A model generated the notes under the pieces. That model was given only the letters and a program-made list of their open reading frames with translations, ran no database searches and was not told the origin of the DNA. Shown here in pieces: positions 8,133 through 17,941 of a DNA stretch of 64,000 nt. Numbering within the stretch: the first letter of the stretch is position 1; every line of letters starts with the position of its first letter. The stretch is from Leucobacter chinensis (GTDB lineage: Bacteria > Actinomycetota > Actinomycetes > Actinomycetales > Microbacteriaceae). The stretch is from positions 108,786 to 172,785 of the forward strand of contig NZ_JAHQZR010000013.1 of the NCBI RefSeq assembly GCF_019049105.1, read 5' to 3'. Both the position numbers and the translations under genes were made by a program.

Positions 8133-9335
8133 TTACTTGGCGAGCAGCTTCTGGATGCGCTGGATGCCTTCGAGCAGGGCGTCATCGCCGAGAGCGTAGC
8201 TGAAGCGCAGGTAGCCTGAGCGGCCGAAGGCCTCGCCGGGAACGGCTGCGACCTCGGCCTTGTCGAGAATGAGGTCGGCGAGTTCGAGTGAGTTCTGCGG
8301 GGTGACGCCTGCGATCTCGCGGCCGAGGGCCTCGGTCACGTCGGCGTAGGCGTAGAAGGCGCCCTCTGGGTTCGGGCAATTGAAGCCGTCGACCTTGTTG
8401 AGCTCTGCGATGATGACCTTGCGGCGGCGGTCGAATGCCTGGCGCATGCTCTCGACGGCGTCTTGCGGGCCACTGAGGGCTTCGGCGGCGGCGATCTGCG
8501 CGATGTTGTTGATGTTCGAGGTCATGTGTGACTGGAGGTTCGAGGCAGCCTTGGCGATGTCGGCGGGGGCGATCATCCAGCCGATGCGCCAGCCGGTCAT
8601 AGCGTAGGTTTTGGCGACGCCGTTGACCAGGATGGTGTTGTTTGCGAGCTCGGGCACGGCCTCAACGATCGAGATGGCGCGCACGCCGTCGTAGGTGAGG
8701 TTCTGGTAGATCTCGTCGGTGACGACGAGCAGGTTGTGCTTGAGTGCCCATTCGCCGATGGCGCGGGTCTCGTCGGGTGAGTAGACGGCGCCAGTAGGGT
8801 TTGAGGGCGAGCAGAACAGCAGCGCCTTGGTGCGGTCGGTGCGAGCGGCTTCGAGCTGGTCGACCGTGACTTTGTAGCCCTGGTCGGCGCCAGCGAACAC
8901 GGCGACGGGAATGCCGTCGGCGAGCTGAATCTCTTCGGGGTAGCTCGTCCAGTATGGGGCGGGCAGAATGACCTCGTCGCCCGGGTCGAGAATGGTCTGG
9001 AACGCCGAGTAGACAGCGTGCTTGCCGCCGTTCGTGACCATGATCTGCGAGGGGTCTACCTTGAGCCCTGAGTCGCGCAGCGTCTTGGCTGCGATTGCCT
9101 CGCGCAGTACGGCGAGGCCGGTGGCCTGCGTGTAGCGGAAGTTCTTGGGGTCGTCGAGCGCTTTGCGGGCGGCTGCGACGATTGAGTCTGGCGTTGCAAA
9201 GTCGGGCTCGCCCGCGGCGTAGCTAATCACGGGGCGGCCCTGAGCCTGGAGGCCCTTGGCTTTGGCGTCAACTTTGAGTGTCGCCGATTCGGCGATCGCG
9301 GCAATTTTCTTCGAAATACGAGAGTTCTCAGTCAC
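8133..9335 (-). CDS. aspC: aspartate aminotransferase, class I PLP-dependent
   Basis: A 400-residue class I/II aminotransferase of the bacterial Ib type, converting aspartate and 2-oxoglutarate to oxaloacetate and glutamate. Some members also act on prephenate. [11 protein letters not shown] (near residue 175) and the PLP-lysine motif [15 protein letters not shown] (near residue 240) are present, as are YAAGEPDF and NGGKHAVY at the N-terminal side. The start is GTG at 9335 with GGAGGGG upstream. It is a single-gene unit with a strong terminator and a divergent pirin gene. Confidence 0.9.
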   Translation of the reverse strand: MTENSRISKKIAAIAESATLKVDAKAKGLQAQGRPVISYAAGEPDFATPDSIVAAARKALDDPKNFRYTQATGLAVLREAIAAKTLRDSGLKVDPSQIMVTNGGKHAVYSAFQTILDPGDEVILPAPYWTSYPEEIQLADGIPVAVFAGADQGYKVTVDQLEAARTDRTKALLFCSPSNPTGAVYSPDETRAIGEWALKHNLLVVTDEIYQNLTYDGVRAISIVEAVPELANNTILVNGVAKTYAMTGWRIGWMIAPADIAKAASNLQSHMTSNINNIAQIAAAEALSGPQDAVESMRQAFDRRRKVIIAELNKVDGFNCPNPEGAFYAYADVTEALGREIAGVTPQNSLELADLILDKAEVAAVPGEAFGRSGYLRFSYALGDDALLEGIQRIQKLLAK

Positions 9336-9405
9336 CCCTCCAGTCTAGCTCTTTGGGGTCTTTCTGTCAGTGATATATCGCCGGTAACACAGGTAGTGTT
9401 GAGGC

Positions 9406-10530
9406 ATGAGTAACGCTGAGGTTGATCCGCTCGAAACGGTGTGCGCCGCGGGTGCGTCGCGGGGCGCCGGTGTCGAGCTCATTGAGCCGCGCGATGTGCC
9501 TCTTGGCGGGCTTCGCGCGATGCGGGTGCGGCGCACGTTACCGCAGCGCCGCCGCTCGTTCGTTGGCGCGTGGTGTTTTCTTGATCACTACGGCCCCGAG
9601 CTTGTCGAGCACTCCGGTGGAATGAACGTCGCCGCCCACCCTCACACCGGCCTGCAGACGGTGAGCTGGCTCTTCGAGGGTGAGATCGAGCACCGTGACA
9701 GTGCCGGCTTTCATGCGATGGTGCGGCCCGGCGAGATGAATCTCATGACCGCGGGGCACGGCATTAGCCACTCTGAGCGCAGCACTCCCGAGACGACGAC
9801 GCTGCACGGGGTGCAGTTGTGGGTTGCGCTGCCCGAGTCGGCACGGCACGGCGCGAAGACCTTCGAGCACTACGAACCTAGCCCGATCGAGGGAGAAGGG
9901 TGGCGTGCCTGGGTCTTTCTCGGGTCACTGCTCGGCGAGACCTCGCCCGTCACGATGTTTACGCCGCTCGTCGGCGCCGAGATCGTGCTCGAGCCCGGCG
10001 CGAGCATCACGATCGCCGTTCACAGCGAGTTTGAGCACGGCGTGCTGGTCGACGCTGGCGAGGTGACGGTTGCAACCATCACGGCGGATCGCCCCTCCCG
10101 CACAGGCCTCTCAACCGATGAAACGCTCTCGCACGAGCCCGTCGCCCACGCGCACCTGGGGTACGTTGCCCCGGGCGCTACTCAGCTCGTGGTGAGTGCC
10201 GCTGCGGGCGGTGGGCCCGCCCGCGTCATCCTCATCGGTGGCGAGCCGTTCGCCGAAGAGATCGTGATGTGGTGGAACTTCATCGGGCGTGACCATGACG
10301 AGATCGCCCAGGCCCGGGCCGATTGGCAAGACCAGATTGAGGCGACCGGGGTGGGTGACCCGAGCGATCCGCTGGGGGAGTCTGGGCGGGGGCTCACGCC
10401 CGAGCCCGGTCGGTACGGGCTGCCAAACGATGAACCCGAGCCGCCGCTGCCCGCCCCGAAGCTGCCAATCGCGAGGCTGGTGCCGCGAAAGCAGCCGGGA
10501 GAGCGGGCGGGAGAGCGGCCAGGGGAGTAG
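9406..10530 (+). CDS. pirin family protein
   Basis: A bicupin of 374 residues. The metal-site motifs of pirins are present in the N-terminal cupin: HPHTGLQTVSWLFEGEIEHRD (about residues 77-97) and AGHGISHSER (about 118-127), supplying the His/His/His/Glu ligands. Pirins are iron-binding cytosolic proteins; some act as quercetinases and others modulate partner enzymes, so the role here is open. The C-terminus is a proline/glutamate-rich tail of about 60 residues that is longer than usual and probably disordered. No Shine-Dalgarno precedes the ATG. TAGTGT ends 6 nt before it, which suggests a leaderless transcript. Confidence 0.88.
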   Translation: MSNAEVDPLETVCAAGASRGAGVELIEPRDVPLGGLRAMRVRRTLPQRRRSFVGAWCFLDHYGPELVEHSGGMNVAAHPHTGLQTVSWLFEGEIEHRDSAGFHAMVRPGEMNLMTAGHGISHSERSTPETTTLHGVQLWVALPESARHGAKTFEHYEPSPIEGEGWRAWVFLGSLLGETSPVTMFTPLVGAEIVLEPGASITIAVHSEFEHGVLVDAGEVTVATITADRPSRTGLSTDETLSHEPVAHAHLGYVAPGATQLVVSAAAGGGPARVILIGGEPFAEEIVMWWNFIGRDHDEIAQARADWQDQIEATGVGDPSDPLGESGRGLTPEPGRYGLPNDEPEPPLPAPKLPIARLVPRKQPGERAGERPGE

Positions 10531-10650
10531 CCGGGGCAGTGGCTAGCGCCGTCGTGAGTGCCGCCGGGGCACGGGCAGCGTGTGAGGTGCTGTCAGCGGT
10601 GCGCCACGCGCGGGAAGTGTCAGCAAACGAAAGAAAAACAAACACCGGGT

Positions 10651-10679
10651 TAGACATTGAGGCTTTGATCCCGTAAACT
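10651..10679 (+). promoter_or_regulatory. promoter of the tRNA-Trp/secE/nusG/rplKA operon
   Basis: TAGACA (10651-10656) and TAAACT (10674-10679) are 17 bp apart, a good vegetative-sigma promoter about 85 bp upstream of the tRNA. Transcription should start near 10686. The 234-bp gap after the pirin gene holds nothing else recognisable. Confidence 0.6.
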
Positions 10680-10764
10680 TTCACGAGGTTGCTTCACCGC
10701 ATAATTTTTCTATGCCTGCTGATCGAGCGGGAGTAGCAGAGAAAATGCGATGAAAAACCCACCG

Positions 10765-10840
10765 AGGGCGGTGGCTCAATTGGTAGAGCAGCGGTCTCCA
10801 AAACCGCAGGTTGCAGGTTCGAGTCCTGTCCGCCCTGCCA
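10765..10840 (+). tRNA. trpT: tRNA-Trp (CCA anticodon)
   Basis: A complete cloverleaf of 76 nt. The acceptor AGGGCGG (10765-10771) pairs with CCGCCCT (10830-10836). The anticodon stem is GCGGT/ACCGC with loop CTCCAAA, placing the anticodon CCA at 10798-10800. The T-arm has GGTTCGAGTCC. The discriminator is G and the 3' CCA is encoded. It lies 53 nt before secE, the usual arrangement in Actinobacteria, and is probably processed from the same transcript. Confidence 0.97.
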
Positions 10841-10893
10841 CCCCAGTAAGCAGAAACCGGAACTGCTTTCTGGAATATCGAAAGGACACGCAC

Positions 10894-11163
10894 GTGAGCA
10901 GCAACGAAATCGAGGCCTCAGGCGCCCCGAACAACGGTGCTGAGGCTTCTGGAAAGAAGCTTTCGTTCATCGGCAAGATCGTGTTGTTCGTACAGCAAGT
11001 CTTTGCTGAACTGAAGAAGGTTACGACTCCGACGCGCAAGGAGCTCGTGAACTTCACGCTCGTCGTGCTCGGCTTCGTCGTTGTGATGATGGCGCTTGTC
11101 TGGGCGCTCGACCGGGTGTTCAGCTGGCTTGTGCTGTTTGCGTTCGGTACTCCAGGGTTCTAA
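10894..11163 (+). CDS. secE: preprotein translocase subunit SecE
   Basis: An 89-residue protein with a hydrophilic N-terminus and one C-terminal membrane segment (LVVLGFVVVMMALVWALDRV). The conserved FAELKKVTTPTRKEL block, the amphipathic helix that clamps SecY, precedes it. SecE is an essential part of the SecYEG channel. I chose the GTG at 10894, which has AAAGGA 7 nt upstream. A longer in-frame reading would run back through the tRNA gene. It is followed by nusG, the universal neighbour. Confidence 0.95.
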   Translation: MSSNEIEASGAPNNGAEASGKKLSFIGKIVLFVQQVFAELKKVTTPTRKELVNFTLVVLGFVVVMMALVWALDRVFSWLVLFAFGTPGF

Positions 11164-11229
11164 CGAACCGAACGGGTAATACGCATATCAGTGGCAAACG
11201 AAACGAATTGTAGGTAGAGGCGACTTCTT

Positions 11230-11937
11230 ATGGGCGATGCACATAACACCGAGCAAGAGCTTGATGCGGCTCTCGACGCACTCGCGACCGAGGTTGGCGC
11301 TGACCCTGTCAAGCAGGAAGAAGATTCGAGCGTAGACCCCTACGCCGAGTTCAAGCGTGAACTTCGCCGTAAGCCGGGCAAGTGGTACGTGATTCACAGC
11401 TACGCCGGTTACGAGCGCAAGGTGAAGTCAAACCTCTGGAACCGTCGTGAGGTCATGGGTGCTGTTGAAGACATCTATGAGATCCAGGTTCCGATGGAAG
11501 AGGTCATGGAGGTCAAGAACGGCCAGCGCAAGATGGTGACCCGCGTTCGCATTCCGGGTTACGTTCTTGTTCGCATGAACCTCAACGAGAACTCATGGTC
11601 TGTCGTGCGCCACACTCCTGGCGTGACGGGCTTCGTCGGCAACGCGCGTGATCCGATTCCGCTCCGTTTCAACGAGGCATTCGAGATGCTCAAGAGCACC
11701 TTCGAGCTCGAGCCAGAGCAGTCGCAGGCAAAGGGCGTGCCGCAGAGCCAGCCCGTTGCTGAGATCGACTTCGAGATCGGTGAGACCATCACGATCAAGT
11801 CGGGCTCGTTCGAGGGTCTGCCTGGCACGATCTCAGAAATCAACCCAGCGAGCGGCAAGCTCACCGTGCTCGTCTCGCTCTTCGAGCGTGAGACCCCGGT
11901 TGAGCTCGCGTTCGATCAGGTTTCAAAGATTCTGTAA
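11230..11937 (+). CDS. nusG: transcription termination/antitermination protein NusG
   Basis: A 235-residue NusG with an acidic N-terminal extension of about 50 residues, as is usual in Actinobacteria. The NGN domain is recognisable from [18 protein letters not shown] and [12 protein letters not shown] through TPGVTGFVG. The C-terminal KOW domain starts at [21 protein letters not shown]. It binds RNA polymerase and couples transcription to Rho or to the ribosome. It sits between secE and rplK, as in most bacteria. Confidence 0.97.
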   Translation: MGDAHNTEQELDAALDALATEVGADPVKQEEDSSVDPYAEFKRELRRKPGKWYVIHSYAGYERKVKSNLWNRREVMGAVEDIYEIQVPMEEVMEVKNGQRKMVTRVRIPGYVLVRMNLNENSWSVVRHTPGVTGFVGNARDPIPLRFNEAFEMLKSTFELEPEQSQAKGVPQSQPVAEIDFEIGETITIKSGSFEGLPGTISEINPASGKLTVLVSLFERETPVELAFDQVSKIL

Positions 11938-12029
11938 AGCTTTTCGCGGGGCCACCCGCGAAATACCGCTCTCGAGAAAAGCTCGAGTCGCGGGAGAAGT
12001 TGGTGACAACTTCGAGGAAAGGAAAAATA

Positions 12030-12458
12030 ATGGCACCGAAGAAGAAGGTTTCGGGTCTGATTAAGCTTCAGATCCAGGCTGGCGCCGCTAACCCAGCGCC
12101 TCCCGTTGGCCCGGCTCTGGGTCAGCATGGTGTGAACATCATGGAGTTCTGCAAGGCTTACAACGCGGCTACCGAGTCGCAGCGTGGCAACGTGGTTCCC
12201 GTTGAGATCACCGTTTACGAAGATCGTTCATTTACGTTCATTCTCAAGACTCCCCCTGCTGCTCAGCTCATCAAGAAGGCTGCTGGCATTCAGAAGGGTT
12301 CAGGCACCCCTCACACGGTGAAGGTTGCAAAGATTACCGGCGAGCAGGCTCGTGCGATTGGTGAGCAGAAGATGGCTGACCTCAACGCAAACGACCTCGA
12401 CGCTGCTCAGAAGATCATCGAGGGCACTGCCCGCTCGATGGGCGTCACGGTCGAGTAG
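12030..12458 (+). CDS. rplK: 50S ribosomal protein L11
   Basis: 142 residues, the normal length for L11. The N-terminus [20 protein letters not shown] and [20 protein letters not shown] are diagnostic. The protein binds the GTPase-associated region of 23S rRNA. The ATG at 12030 was chosen because GAGGAAAGG lies just upstream; an earlier in-frame start would add residues absent from the family. rplA follows after 11 bp. Confidence 0.97.
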   Translation: MAPKKKVSGLIKLQIQAGAANPAPPVGPALGQHGVNIMEFCKAYNAATESQRGNVVPVEITVYEDRSFTFILKTPPAAQLIKKAAGIQKGSGTPHTVKVAKITGEQARAIGEQKMADLNANDLDAAQKIIEGTARSMGVTVE

Positions 12459-12469
12459 GGAGAAGAGAC

Positions 12470-13159
12470 ATGTCAAAGAATTCAAAGGCTTACCGTTCAG
12501 CGGTAGAAAAGATTGTTCCTGGCAAGTTCTACACCCCTGAAGAGGCTGTAGCACTCGCAAAGGAGACCGGCTCGAAGAAGACCGACTCGACCGTTGAGGT
12601 TGCCCTCCGTCTCGGTGTCGATCCTCGTAAGGCCGACCAGATGGTTCGAGGCACCGTGAGCCTGCCTCACGGCACCGGTAAGACGGCTCGCGTGATCGTC
12701 TTCGCAACCGGCCCCGCAGCAGAGGCAGCACTCGCTGCTGGTGCTGACGAGGTTGGCGGCGACGAACTCATCGAGAAGGTCGCTGGCGGCTACACCAACT
12801 TTGACTCGGCAGTTTCGACTCCCGAGCTCATGGGCAAGGTTGGCCGTCTTGGTAAGGTCCTGGGCCCCCGTGGTCTCATGCCGAACCCCAAGACCGGCAC
12901 CGTTACCCCCGATGCAGCCAAGGCTGTCACCGATATCAAGGGCGGCAAGATCGAGTTCCGCGTTGACAAGCACGCAAACGTGCACTTCATCGCAGGTAAG
13001 GCTTCGTTCAGCCCCGAGCAGCTCAGCGACAACATTCGCGCAGCGCTCGACGAGATCGTACGCCTCAAGCCCTCATCTTCAAAGGGCAAGTACATCATGA
13101 AGGGTGCCGTCTCAACGACGTTCGGCCCGGGCATTCCGCTCGACACCGCAAGCATCTAA
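12470..13159 (+). CDS. rplA: 50S ribosomal protein L1
   Basis: 229 residues, normal for L1. [33 protein letters not shown] and the C-terminal [14 protein letters not shown] are characteristic. L1 forms the L1 stalk and can repress its own operon by binding the mRNA. GGGAGAAGAG precedes the ATG. A terminator follows directly, so rplJ, rplL and rpoBC are not part of this unit. Confidence 0.97.
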   Translation: MSKNSKAYRSAVEKIVPGKFYTPEEAVALAKETGSKKTDSTVEVALRLGVDPRKADQMVRGTVSLPHGTGKTARVIVFATGPAAEAALAAGADEVGGDELIEKVAGGYTNFDSAVSTPELMGKVGRLGKVLGPRGLMPNPKTGTVTPDAAKAVTDIKGGKIEFRVDKHANVHFIAGKASFSPEQLSDNIRAALDEIVRLKPSSSKGKYIMKGAVSTTFGPGIPLDTASI

Positions 13160-13172
13160 CGCATCACTCACA

Positions 13173-13199
13173 GGGCCTCGGGAAATCCCGGGGCCCTTT
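13173..13199 (+). terminator. terminator after rplA
   Basis: GGGCCTCGGG (13173-13182) pairs with CCCGGGGCCC (13187-13196) with one wobble pair and a 4-nt loop, followed by TTTGCG. It begins 14 bp after the rplA stop codon. Confidence 0.8.
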
Positions 13200-13278
13200 G
13201 CGTATCATTGAAGGTGGGCCCATTGCGTGAAAGCTTGCACGCGACGCGCCAGCTGCACCAGGGAGGGAATGAGACGAG

Positions 13279-13863
13279 ATGACTCGCAACTACGGCGAAG
13301 AACCTGAATTCGACGACCAAGTGGTCGAAGACTACCGGCGTATCTCGGCCGAAGATTTTAGGCGCCCACCCTCAGCATCGCTTCGCCAGGCACCGAAAGA
13401 GACTCCCTTCCGCTGGCCAGGCATTGACCAGCGGCGCGACACGATTGCGCTGCAGCGTGATGAATTGCGTGAGGCGGTTGAACAGCATGGCGAGAAGGCC
13501 GCCCAGGCCGCGGCCAGGGGGCGCGCCGATTGGGTGCTCGAGCTCGTCGATGGCCCGCTGCTCGCGATGCCCTCGAAAGACGTCATCGTTGGACGTAAGC
13601 CTGGCACGATCCCCGGTTGCACGCAGCTTGCGGTTGATGACCCCGGGCGCACGCTCTCGAAGTCGCACGCTCGCCTCACGCTCGAGGGCGAACGCTGGGT
13701 CGTTGAAGACCTCGGCTCGACCAACGGCACAGCCACGTTGCATCCTGAAGACGATGGCACGATGAGCGAACGCCCGCTTGCCGCGGGTGAGCCGGCGTAC
13801 GCGACTGACGTCTTTCGCATCGGCACCCTGCGTGTTCGTTTGCGCCCGATCATCACTCAGTAG
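13279..13863 (+). CDS. FHA domain protein
   Basis: A 194-residue cytosolic protein. The C-terminal 110 residues form a forkhead-associated domain: IVGRKPG, then SKSHARLTLEG and VEDLGSTNGT contain the Gly-Arg, Ser-x-x-His and Thr-Asn-Gly phosphothreonine-binding residues. The N-terminal 80 residues are acidic and unstructured, with several Thr/Ser that could be phosphorylated by a Ser/Thr kinase. GGGAGGGAATGAG lies before the ATG. It is followed at 60 bp by the NfeD-like gene. A role in kinase-dependent signalling at the membrane is plausible but unproven. Confidence 0.88.
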   Translation: MTRNYGEEPEFDDQVVEDYRRISAEDFRRPPSASLRQAPKETPFRWPGIDQRRDTIALQRDELREAVEQHGEKAAQAAARGRADWVLELVDGPLLAMPSKDVIVGRKPGTIPGCTQLAVDDPGRTLSKSHARLTLEGERWVVEDLGSTNGTATLHPEDDGTMSERPLAAGEPAYATDVFRIGTLRVRLRPIITQ

Positions 13864-13923
13864 GGGCTGGGACGAGTCGCCACGATCGACTACACTCGGA
13901 GCATACCGAGGGAGAAAACTATC

Positions 13924-14475
13924 GTGATTGACTGGATCAACGCACTTTTTGACGGCACACTCTACGCTGGCGGGGTCTTTCTCGTTATCGGCATTGTGGG
14001 CGTTGTTGTGCTGCTCTTTTCATTCTTGCTTGACGGCGTCTTCGACCTCTTCGACGGTGGCGACGGCCCGCTCAGCCTCACGACGGTTGGCGCCTTTGCG
14101 ACCCTGTTTGGATTCACCGCTTTTGGGTGCGTTGGCGCTGGGGTTCCAGTCGGTATCGCGGCTCTGCTTGGCGCCATTGCAGGCGTGCTCGGAGGTTTTG
14201 GAGCATGGTGGCTCACGCGCTCGTTGCGAAACGATCAGTCGAACACCTCGGTGACGACGAGTTCACTCGTTGGCGAGACCGGCATGGTCGTTCTCGCCAT
14301 TCCTGGCGGATCAGGCTTCGGTGAGATCGCTCTCACGAAGCATGGCGAGCGCGTGTCGCTTTCCGCGACCGCGTCTGAAGATATCCCGAGGGGAACCCAG
14401 GTGATCATCGTTCACACGCTCTCAGCAACGTCGGTTGCTGTTGAACCCTATCAATCAGCTGACGAGAACCGTTAG
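13924..14475 (+). CDS. NfeD-like membrane protein
   Basis: A 183-residue protein with three or four hydrophobic segments: about residues 15-42, then 58-80 and 83-105. A soluble C-terminal beta-rich domain of about 70 residues follows (from SSLVGETGMVVLAIPGGSGFGEIAL), as in the NfeD OB-fold family. NfeD-like proteins are genetically paired with flotillin/SPFH proteins, and a flotillin gene follows 55 bp downstream. The start is GTG with GGGAGAAAAC upstream. TACACT at 13891-13896 could be the -10 box of this pair. Confidence 0.8.
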   Translation: MIDWINALFDGTLYAGGVFLVIGIVGVVVLLFSFLLDGVFDLFDGGDGPLSLTTVGAFATLFGFTAFGCVGAGVPVGIAALLGAIAGVLGGFGAWWLTRSLRNDQSNTSVTTSSLVGETGMVVLAIPGGSGFGEIALTKHGERVSLSATASEDIPRGTQVIIVHTLSATSVAVEPYQSADENR

Positions 14476-14530
14476 ACTTTTCGAGACCAGCCCCCAACCC
14501 GAGCTCATCTGAGCCGAGTAAAGGAATATC

Positions 14531-16042
14531 GTGCCCCTTTCAATGAGCCCGATCATCGCAATTGTCGGAGCCGTGCTCGCGGTGACGCTTGTCGCTCTCG
14601 TGATCATTAAGCGTTATCGCATCGCGAAACCCGACGAAGCGATCATTGTCACCGGTCGCCGCGGCCACAACGCGACGCCGGGCGCCGAGGGCGACCTTAG
14701 CGGCCAGAAAGTGGTCACGGGTGGCGGTGTCTTCGTGCTGCCCTTTATTCAGAAGTCGTACTCACTCTCGCTGCACTCACGCCGCCTCTCAATTTTGACC
14801 GAGGCACAGACGACCGACGGCATTACGATTCAGGGCCAGGCCGTTGCCGTGGTGAAGGTTGGCGGCAGCCAAGAGATGATTCGTGCTGCTGCGCAGCGCT
14901 TCCTTTCGAACGCCGACGAGATTGATCAGTCAACGCAGGAGGTTCTCTCGGGTTCGCTGCGTTCGATCATTGGTGGCCTCACGGTCATGCAGATCATTCG
15001 AGATCGCGCCGTCGTCGCGCAGAACGTGCTTGAGGCTGCCGAAGAGGCGCTCACCAAGCAGGGTCTCGTCGTTGACACGCTCCAAATTCAAGAGATTCGT
15101 GACGGCGCTGACTACATTGCGAACATCGGTCGCCCCGAGGCCGCGAAGGTGCGCCAGGCGGCCGACATTGCCGACACGAATGCATACCAGGCATCAGAAG
15201 AGGCCAAGATTGGGGCACAGAAGGTGCTGCTCGATCGCAACCGTGAGCTGAAGCTTCGAGAAGCCGAGATTCTCGCTGAGACTGATCGTGCCGCAGCGCA
15301 CGCTCGGGCGGCATCACCACTCGAAGACGCCGTGCAGCGCCAGGCTATCGTTGAGCAGGAGCAGATCGCGGCTCAGCGCGAGGTCAAGCTGAAAGAAGAG
15401 CGGCTGAACGCCGAGGTGCGCGTCGTCGCTGAGGCTGAGGCCTTTAAGGTCGAGGCGCTCGCAAAGGCCGAGGCCGCCGCATCGGTCGCAGCTGCAGAGG
15501 GCCGCGCCCGTGCTACGACCGTTGAGGGTGAGGCAGAAGCAAGCGCGATTCACGCGAAGGGTATCGCTGAGGCACAGGCGATCAACGCGAGGGCTGAGGC
15601 CCTCGAGCAGCAGTCGCAGGCGGTGCTCGCGCAAGAGCTTATTCACTTGTTGCCAGAGATCGCGGCCGAGTACTCGAAGGCGATCGGCGCGATCGACACG
15701 ATGACCGTGGTGAGTGCCGATGGCACCTCGAAGGTCGCGAGCGACGCGATGGGCAACATGAAAGGTCTGCTCGACATGGCCCGCGATACCGTGGGCATCG
15801 ACCTTGTGGGCATGCTCAACGGCGTGGTCACGGGTGGGGCCGCGGGTTCGGCAGCAGGCAAGCAGCTGCGCACCGAGGGCAGCGTGCTCACGGGCGATAC
15901 GGGAGCGCACGGCCAGGTGGCGACATCTGAGGTGAGCCCTGCGGCCACCGGTGCAGCCGGCGCGGCGCGCGAAACCTCGCCGACGACCGATGCGGCCCGC
16001 GCTGCGGTGAACGACACCGCTGGCAACCCCGCCAGCGAGTAA
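14531..16042 (+). CDS. flotillin/SPFH domain protein
   Basis: A 503-residue protein anchored by an N-terminal helix (about residues 5-25). The SPFH domain follows (VVTGGGVFVLPFIQKSYSLSL, then FLSNADEIDQSTQEVLSGSL). A long Ala/Glu-rich coiled coil runs from about residue 210 to 375 (repeated AEAxA patterns). The C-terminal 90 residues are Gly/Ala/Thr-rich and probably disordered. Flotillins organise lipid-ordered membrane patches and oligomerise through the coiled coil. Start GTG with AAAGGAATATC upstream. It is the third gene of an FHA-NfeD-flotillin series. Confidence 0.9.
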   Translation: MPLSMSPIIAIVGAVLAVTLVALVIIKRYRIAKPDEAIIVTGRRGHNATPGAEGDLSGQKVVTGGGVFVLPFIQKSYSLSLHSRRLSILTEAQTTDGITIQGQAVAVVKVGGSQEMIRAAAQRFLSNADEIDQSTQEVLSGSLRSIIGGLTVMQIIRDRAVVAQNVLEAAEEALTKQGLVVDTLQIQEIRDGADYIANIGRPEAAKVRQAADIADTNAYQASEEAKIGAQKVLLDRNRELKLREAEILAETDRAAAHARAASPLEDAVQRQAIVEQEQIAAQREVKLKEERLNAEVRVVAEAEAFKVEALAKAEAAASVAAAEGRARATTVEGEAEASAIHAKGIAEAQAINARAEALEQQSQAVLAQELIHLLPEIAAEYSKAIGAIDTMTVVSADGTSKVASDAMGNMKGLLDMARDTVGIDLVGMLNGVVTGGAAGSAAGKQLRTEGSVLTGDTGAHGQVATSEVSPAATGAAGAARETSPTTDAARAAVNDTAGNPASE

Positions 16043-16055
16043 AGCAGAGACTCGG

Positions 16056-16089
16056 GAGCCCCGGGCACGCGTCACGCGGCCTGGGGCTC
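16056..16089 (+). terminator. hairpin after the flotillin gene
   Basis: GAGCCCCGGG (16056-16065) pairs with CCTGGGGCTC (16080-16089), with one wobble pair. No U-tract follows. A second short inverted repeat, CCGCCTGA (16100-16107) and TCAGGCGG (16125-16132), lies just downstream in the purK upstream region and might be regulatory. Confidence 0.5.
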
Positions 16090-16167
16090 TGCTCATATAC
16101 CGCCTGATGGCAAGAGTGCACCGTTCAGGCGGCAATGCGGCACAATAGAAGAGGCGAAAGGAATCTC

Positions 16168-17292
16168 TTGACGGTAACGATTGGTGTCATTGGTGGCGGT
16201 CAGCTCGCGCGAATGATGATCCCACCCGCAATTCACCTCGGTCTGAACATCAGCGTGCTCGCAGAAGTCGAAGGGTCGAGCGCGGCCCGCGCAGCCGACG
16301 CTGTTGGCGACTATCGCGACCCCGAAACGGTGTACGCTTTCGCCGAGACCGTCGACGTTGTGACGTTCGACCACGAACACGTTCCCAACGAGATTCTGCT
16401 CGAACTCGAGCGACGCGGCAAGCAGGTGCACCCGAGGCCGGGCGCACTGCAGTACGCCCAAGACAAGATTCTGATGCGCGAGAAGCTCGCAGCGCTGGGT
16501 GTCCCGATTCCCGCGTGGATCGCGACGAGCAACCCTGACGAGCTTTCCAGCTTCATCGCAGAACACGGCGGGAGCGCCGTCGTCAAAACTGCCAGGGGCG
16601 GCTACGACGGGAAGGGCGTGCGTGTTGTCGACACGGCCGCAGAGGTGAACGACTGGTTTGACGGCCTTGCCGAGGGCGAGCGACTGCTCGTCGAAGAAAA
16701 AGTAAACTTCGTGCGCGAGCTCTCGCAGCTCGTTGCGCGCCGCCCGAGCGGCGAGATGCGCTCGTGGCCCGTCGTTGAGACCGTGCAGAAAGACGGCGTA
16801 TGCGCCGAGGTCATCGCGCCCGCACCGGTCGCGAACGCCACGACACTCGCGACCGCCGCCCAGATCGGTCACACCGTCGCCGAGGGCGTCAGTGTGACCG
16901 GCGTTCTCGCCGTCGAAATGTTTGAGACGACCGACGGGCGCGTGCTCGTCAACGAGCTCGCGATGCGCCCACACAACTCAGGCCACGTGACGATCGAGGG
17001 CAGCGTCACGAGCCAGTTTGAACAGCACCTGCGCGCTGTCGCTGACCTTCCGCTCGGCTCGCCAGCCATGACCGCCCCCGTCGCGGTTATGGTCAACGTG
17101 CTCGGCGGCCCGCCAGAGGGCACGATGTCGCTCCGCTACCCCGAGGTGCTCTCGCAGTACCCGAACGCCAAGGTGCACAGCTATGACAAGACCCCTCGCC
17201 CTGGCCGCAAGGTAGGCCACGTCACGGTAACCGGCGATAGCCTGCCCGAGGTGCGCGGCGAGGCAAACGCCTGCGCCGCGGCATTCCTCTAG
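16168..17292 (+). CDS. purK: 5-(carboxyamino)imidazole ribonucleotide synthase PurK
   Basis: An ATP-grasp enzyme that carboxylates aminoimidazole ribonucleotide in purine synthesis. IGVIGGGQLARMM is at the N-terminus, as in all PurK proteins. VVKTARGGYDGKGV and ELAMRPHNSGH are the ATP-grasp and active-site blocks. I chose the TTG at 16168 (374 residues), because GAAAGGAA lies 6 nt upstream and the conserved core begins at residue 4. An ATG at 16135 would add 11 unconserved residues without a ribosome-binding site. purE follows after 80 bp. Confidence 0.93.
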   Translation: MTVTIGVIGGGQLARMMIPPAIHLGLNISVLAEVEGSSAARAADAVGDYRDPETVYAFAETVDVVTFDHEHVPNEILLELERRGKQVHPRPGALQYAQDKILMREKLAALGVPIPAWIATSNPDELSSFIAEHGGSAVVKTARGGYDGKGVRVVDTAAEVNDWFDGLAEGERLLVEEKVNFVRELSQLVARRPSGEMRSWPVVETVQKDGVCAEVIAPAPVANATTLATAAQIGHTVAEGVSVTGVLAVEMFETTDGRVLVNELAMRPHNSGHVTIEGSVTSQFEQHLRAVADLPLGSPAMTAPVAVMVNVLGGPPEGTMSLRYPEVLSQYPNAKVHSYDKTPRPGRKVGHVTVTGDSLPEVRGEANACAAAFL

Positions 17293-17372
17293 GCGGGCAC
17301 GGCCGCGCGATCCGCCCGGTGAACCACGGGCATCGCGACGTGGGGTGGCTCGCAACCGGGTACGATTGAGCC

Positions 17373-17876
17373 ATGACACAAGCACTCGTAGGCGTAATCA
17401 TGGGCTCAGATTCTGACTGGAATGTTATGGGCGACGCTGTCGACGCGCTCGCCGAGTTCGGCATTCCCTACGAGGTCGAGGTCGTCAGCGCGCACCGCAC
17501 CCCCGAGAAGATGGTTCGGTACGGTCGCGAGGCCGCCGGCCGTGGCCTGCGCGTCATCATCGCCGGTGCTGGAGGGGCCGCACACCTGCCCGGCATGGTC
17601 GCCTCGCTCACGACGCTGCCGGTGATCGGCGTTCCCGTGCCCCTCGCAAAGCTTGACGGACTCGACTCGCTACTCAGCATCGTGCAAATGCCGGGTGGCA
17701 TTCCAGTTGCGACGGTCTCGATCGGTGGCGCGAAGAACGCGGGCCTGCTCGCAGCACGCATGCTCGGTGCTCACGACGAGGCTCTCGCGGCGAAGCTCGC
17801 CGAGTACGCGGCCGGGCTTGAACGCATGGTCGAAGAGAAGAACACGGCGCTGCAGCAGCGCGTCTCAGAGCGCTAA
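17373..17876 (+). CDS. purE: N5-carboxyaminoimidazole ribonucleotide mutase PurE
   Basis: 167 residues, normal for class I PurE, which moves the carboxylate made by Pur[10 protein letters not shown] near residues 11-19, SAHRTPE and [12 protein letters not shown] carry the conserved active-site residues, including the catalytic His of SAHR. There is no Shine-Dalgarno sequence. TACGAT ends 6 nt before the ATG, which suggests a separate leaderless transcript in addition to read-through from purK. Confidence 0.95.
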   Translation: MTQALVGVIMGSDSDWNVMGDAVDALAEFGIPYEVEVVSAHRTPEKMVRYGREAAGRGLRVIIAGAGGAAHLPGMVASLTTLPVIGVPVPLAKLDGLDSLLSIVQMPGGIPVATVSIGGAKNAGLLAARMLGAHDEALAAKLAEYAAGLERMVEEKNTALQQRVSER

Positions 17877-17941
17877 ACTCGCCGACCCGCCGAACCCACC
17901 GGCGGACCGCTAAGCTCGCCGTACCCGCAGGGCCGGGGCTT

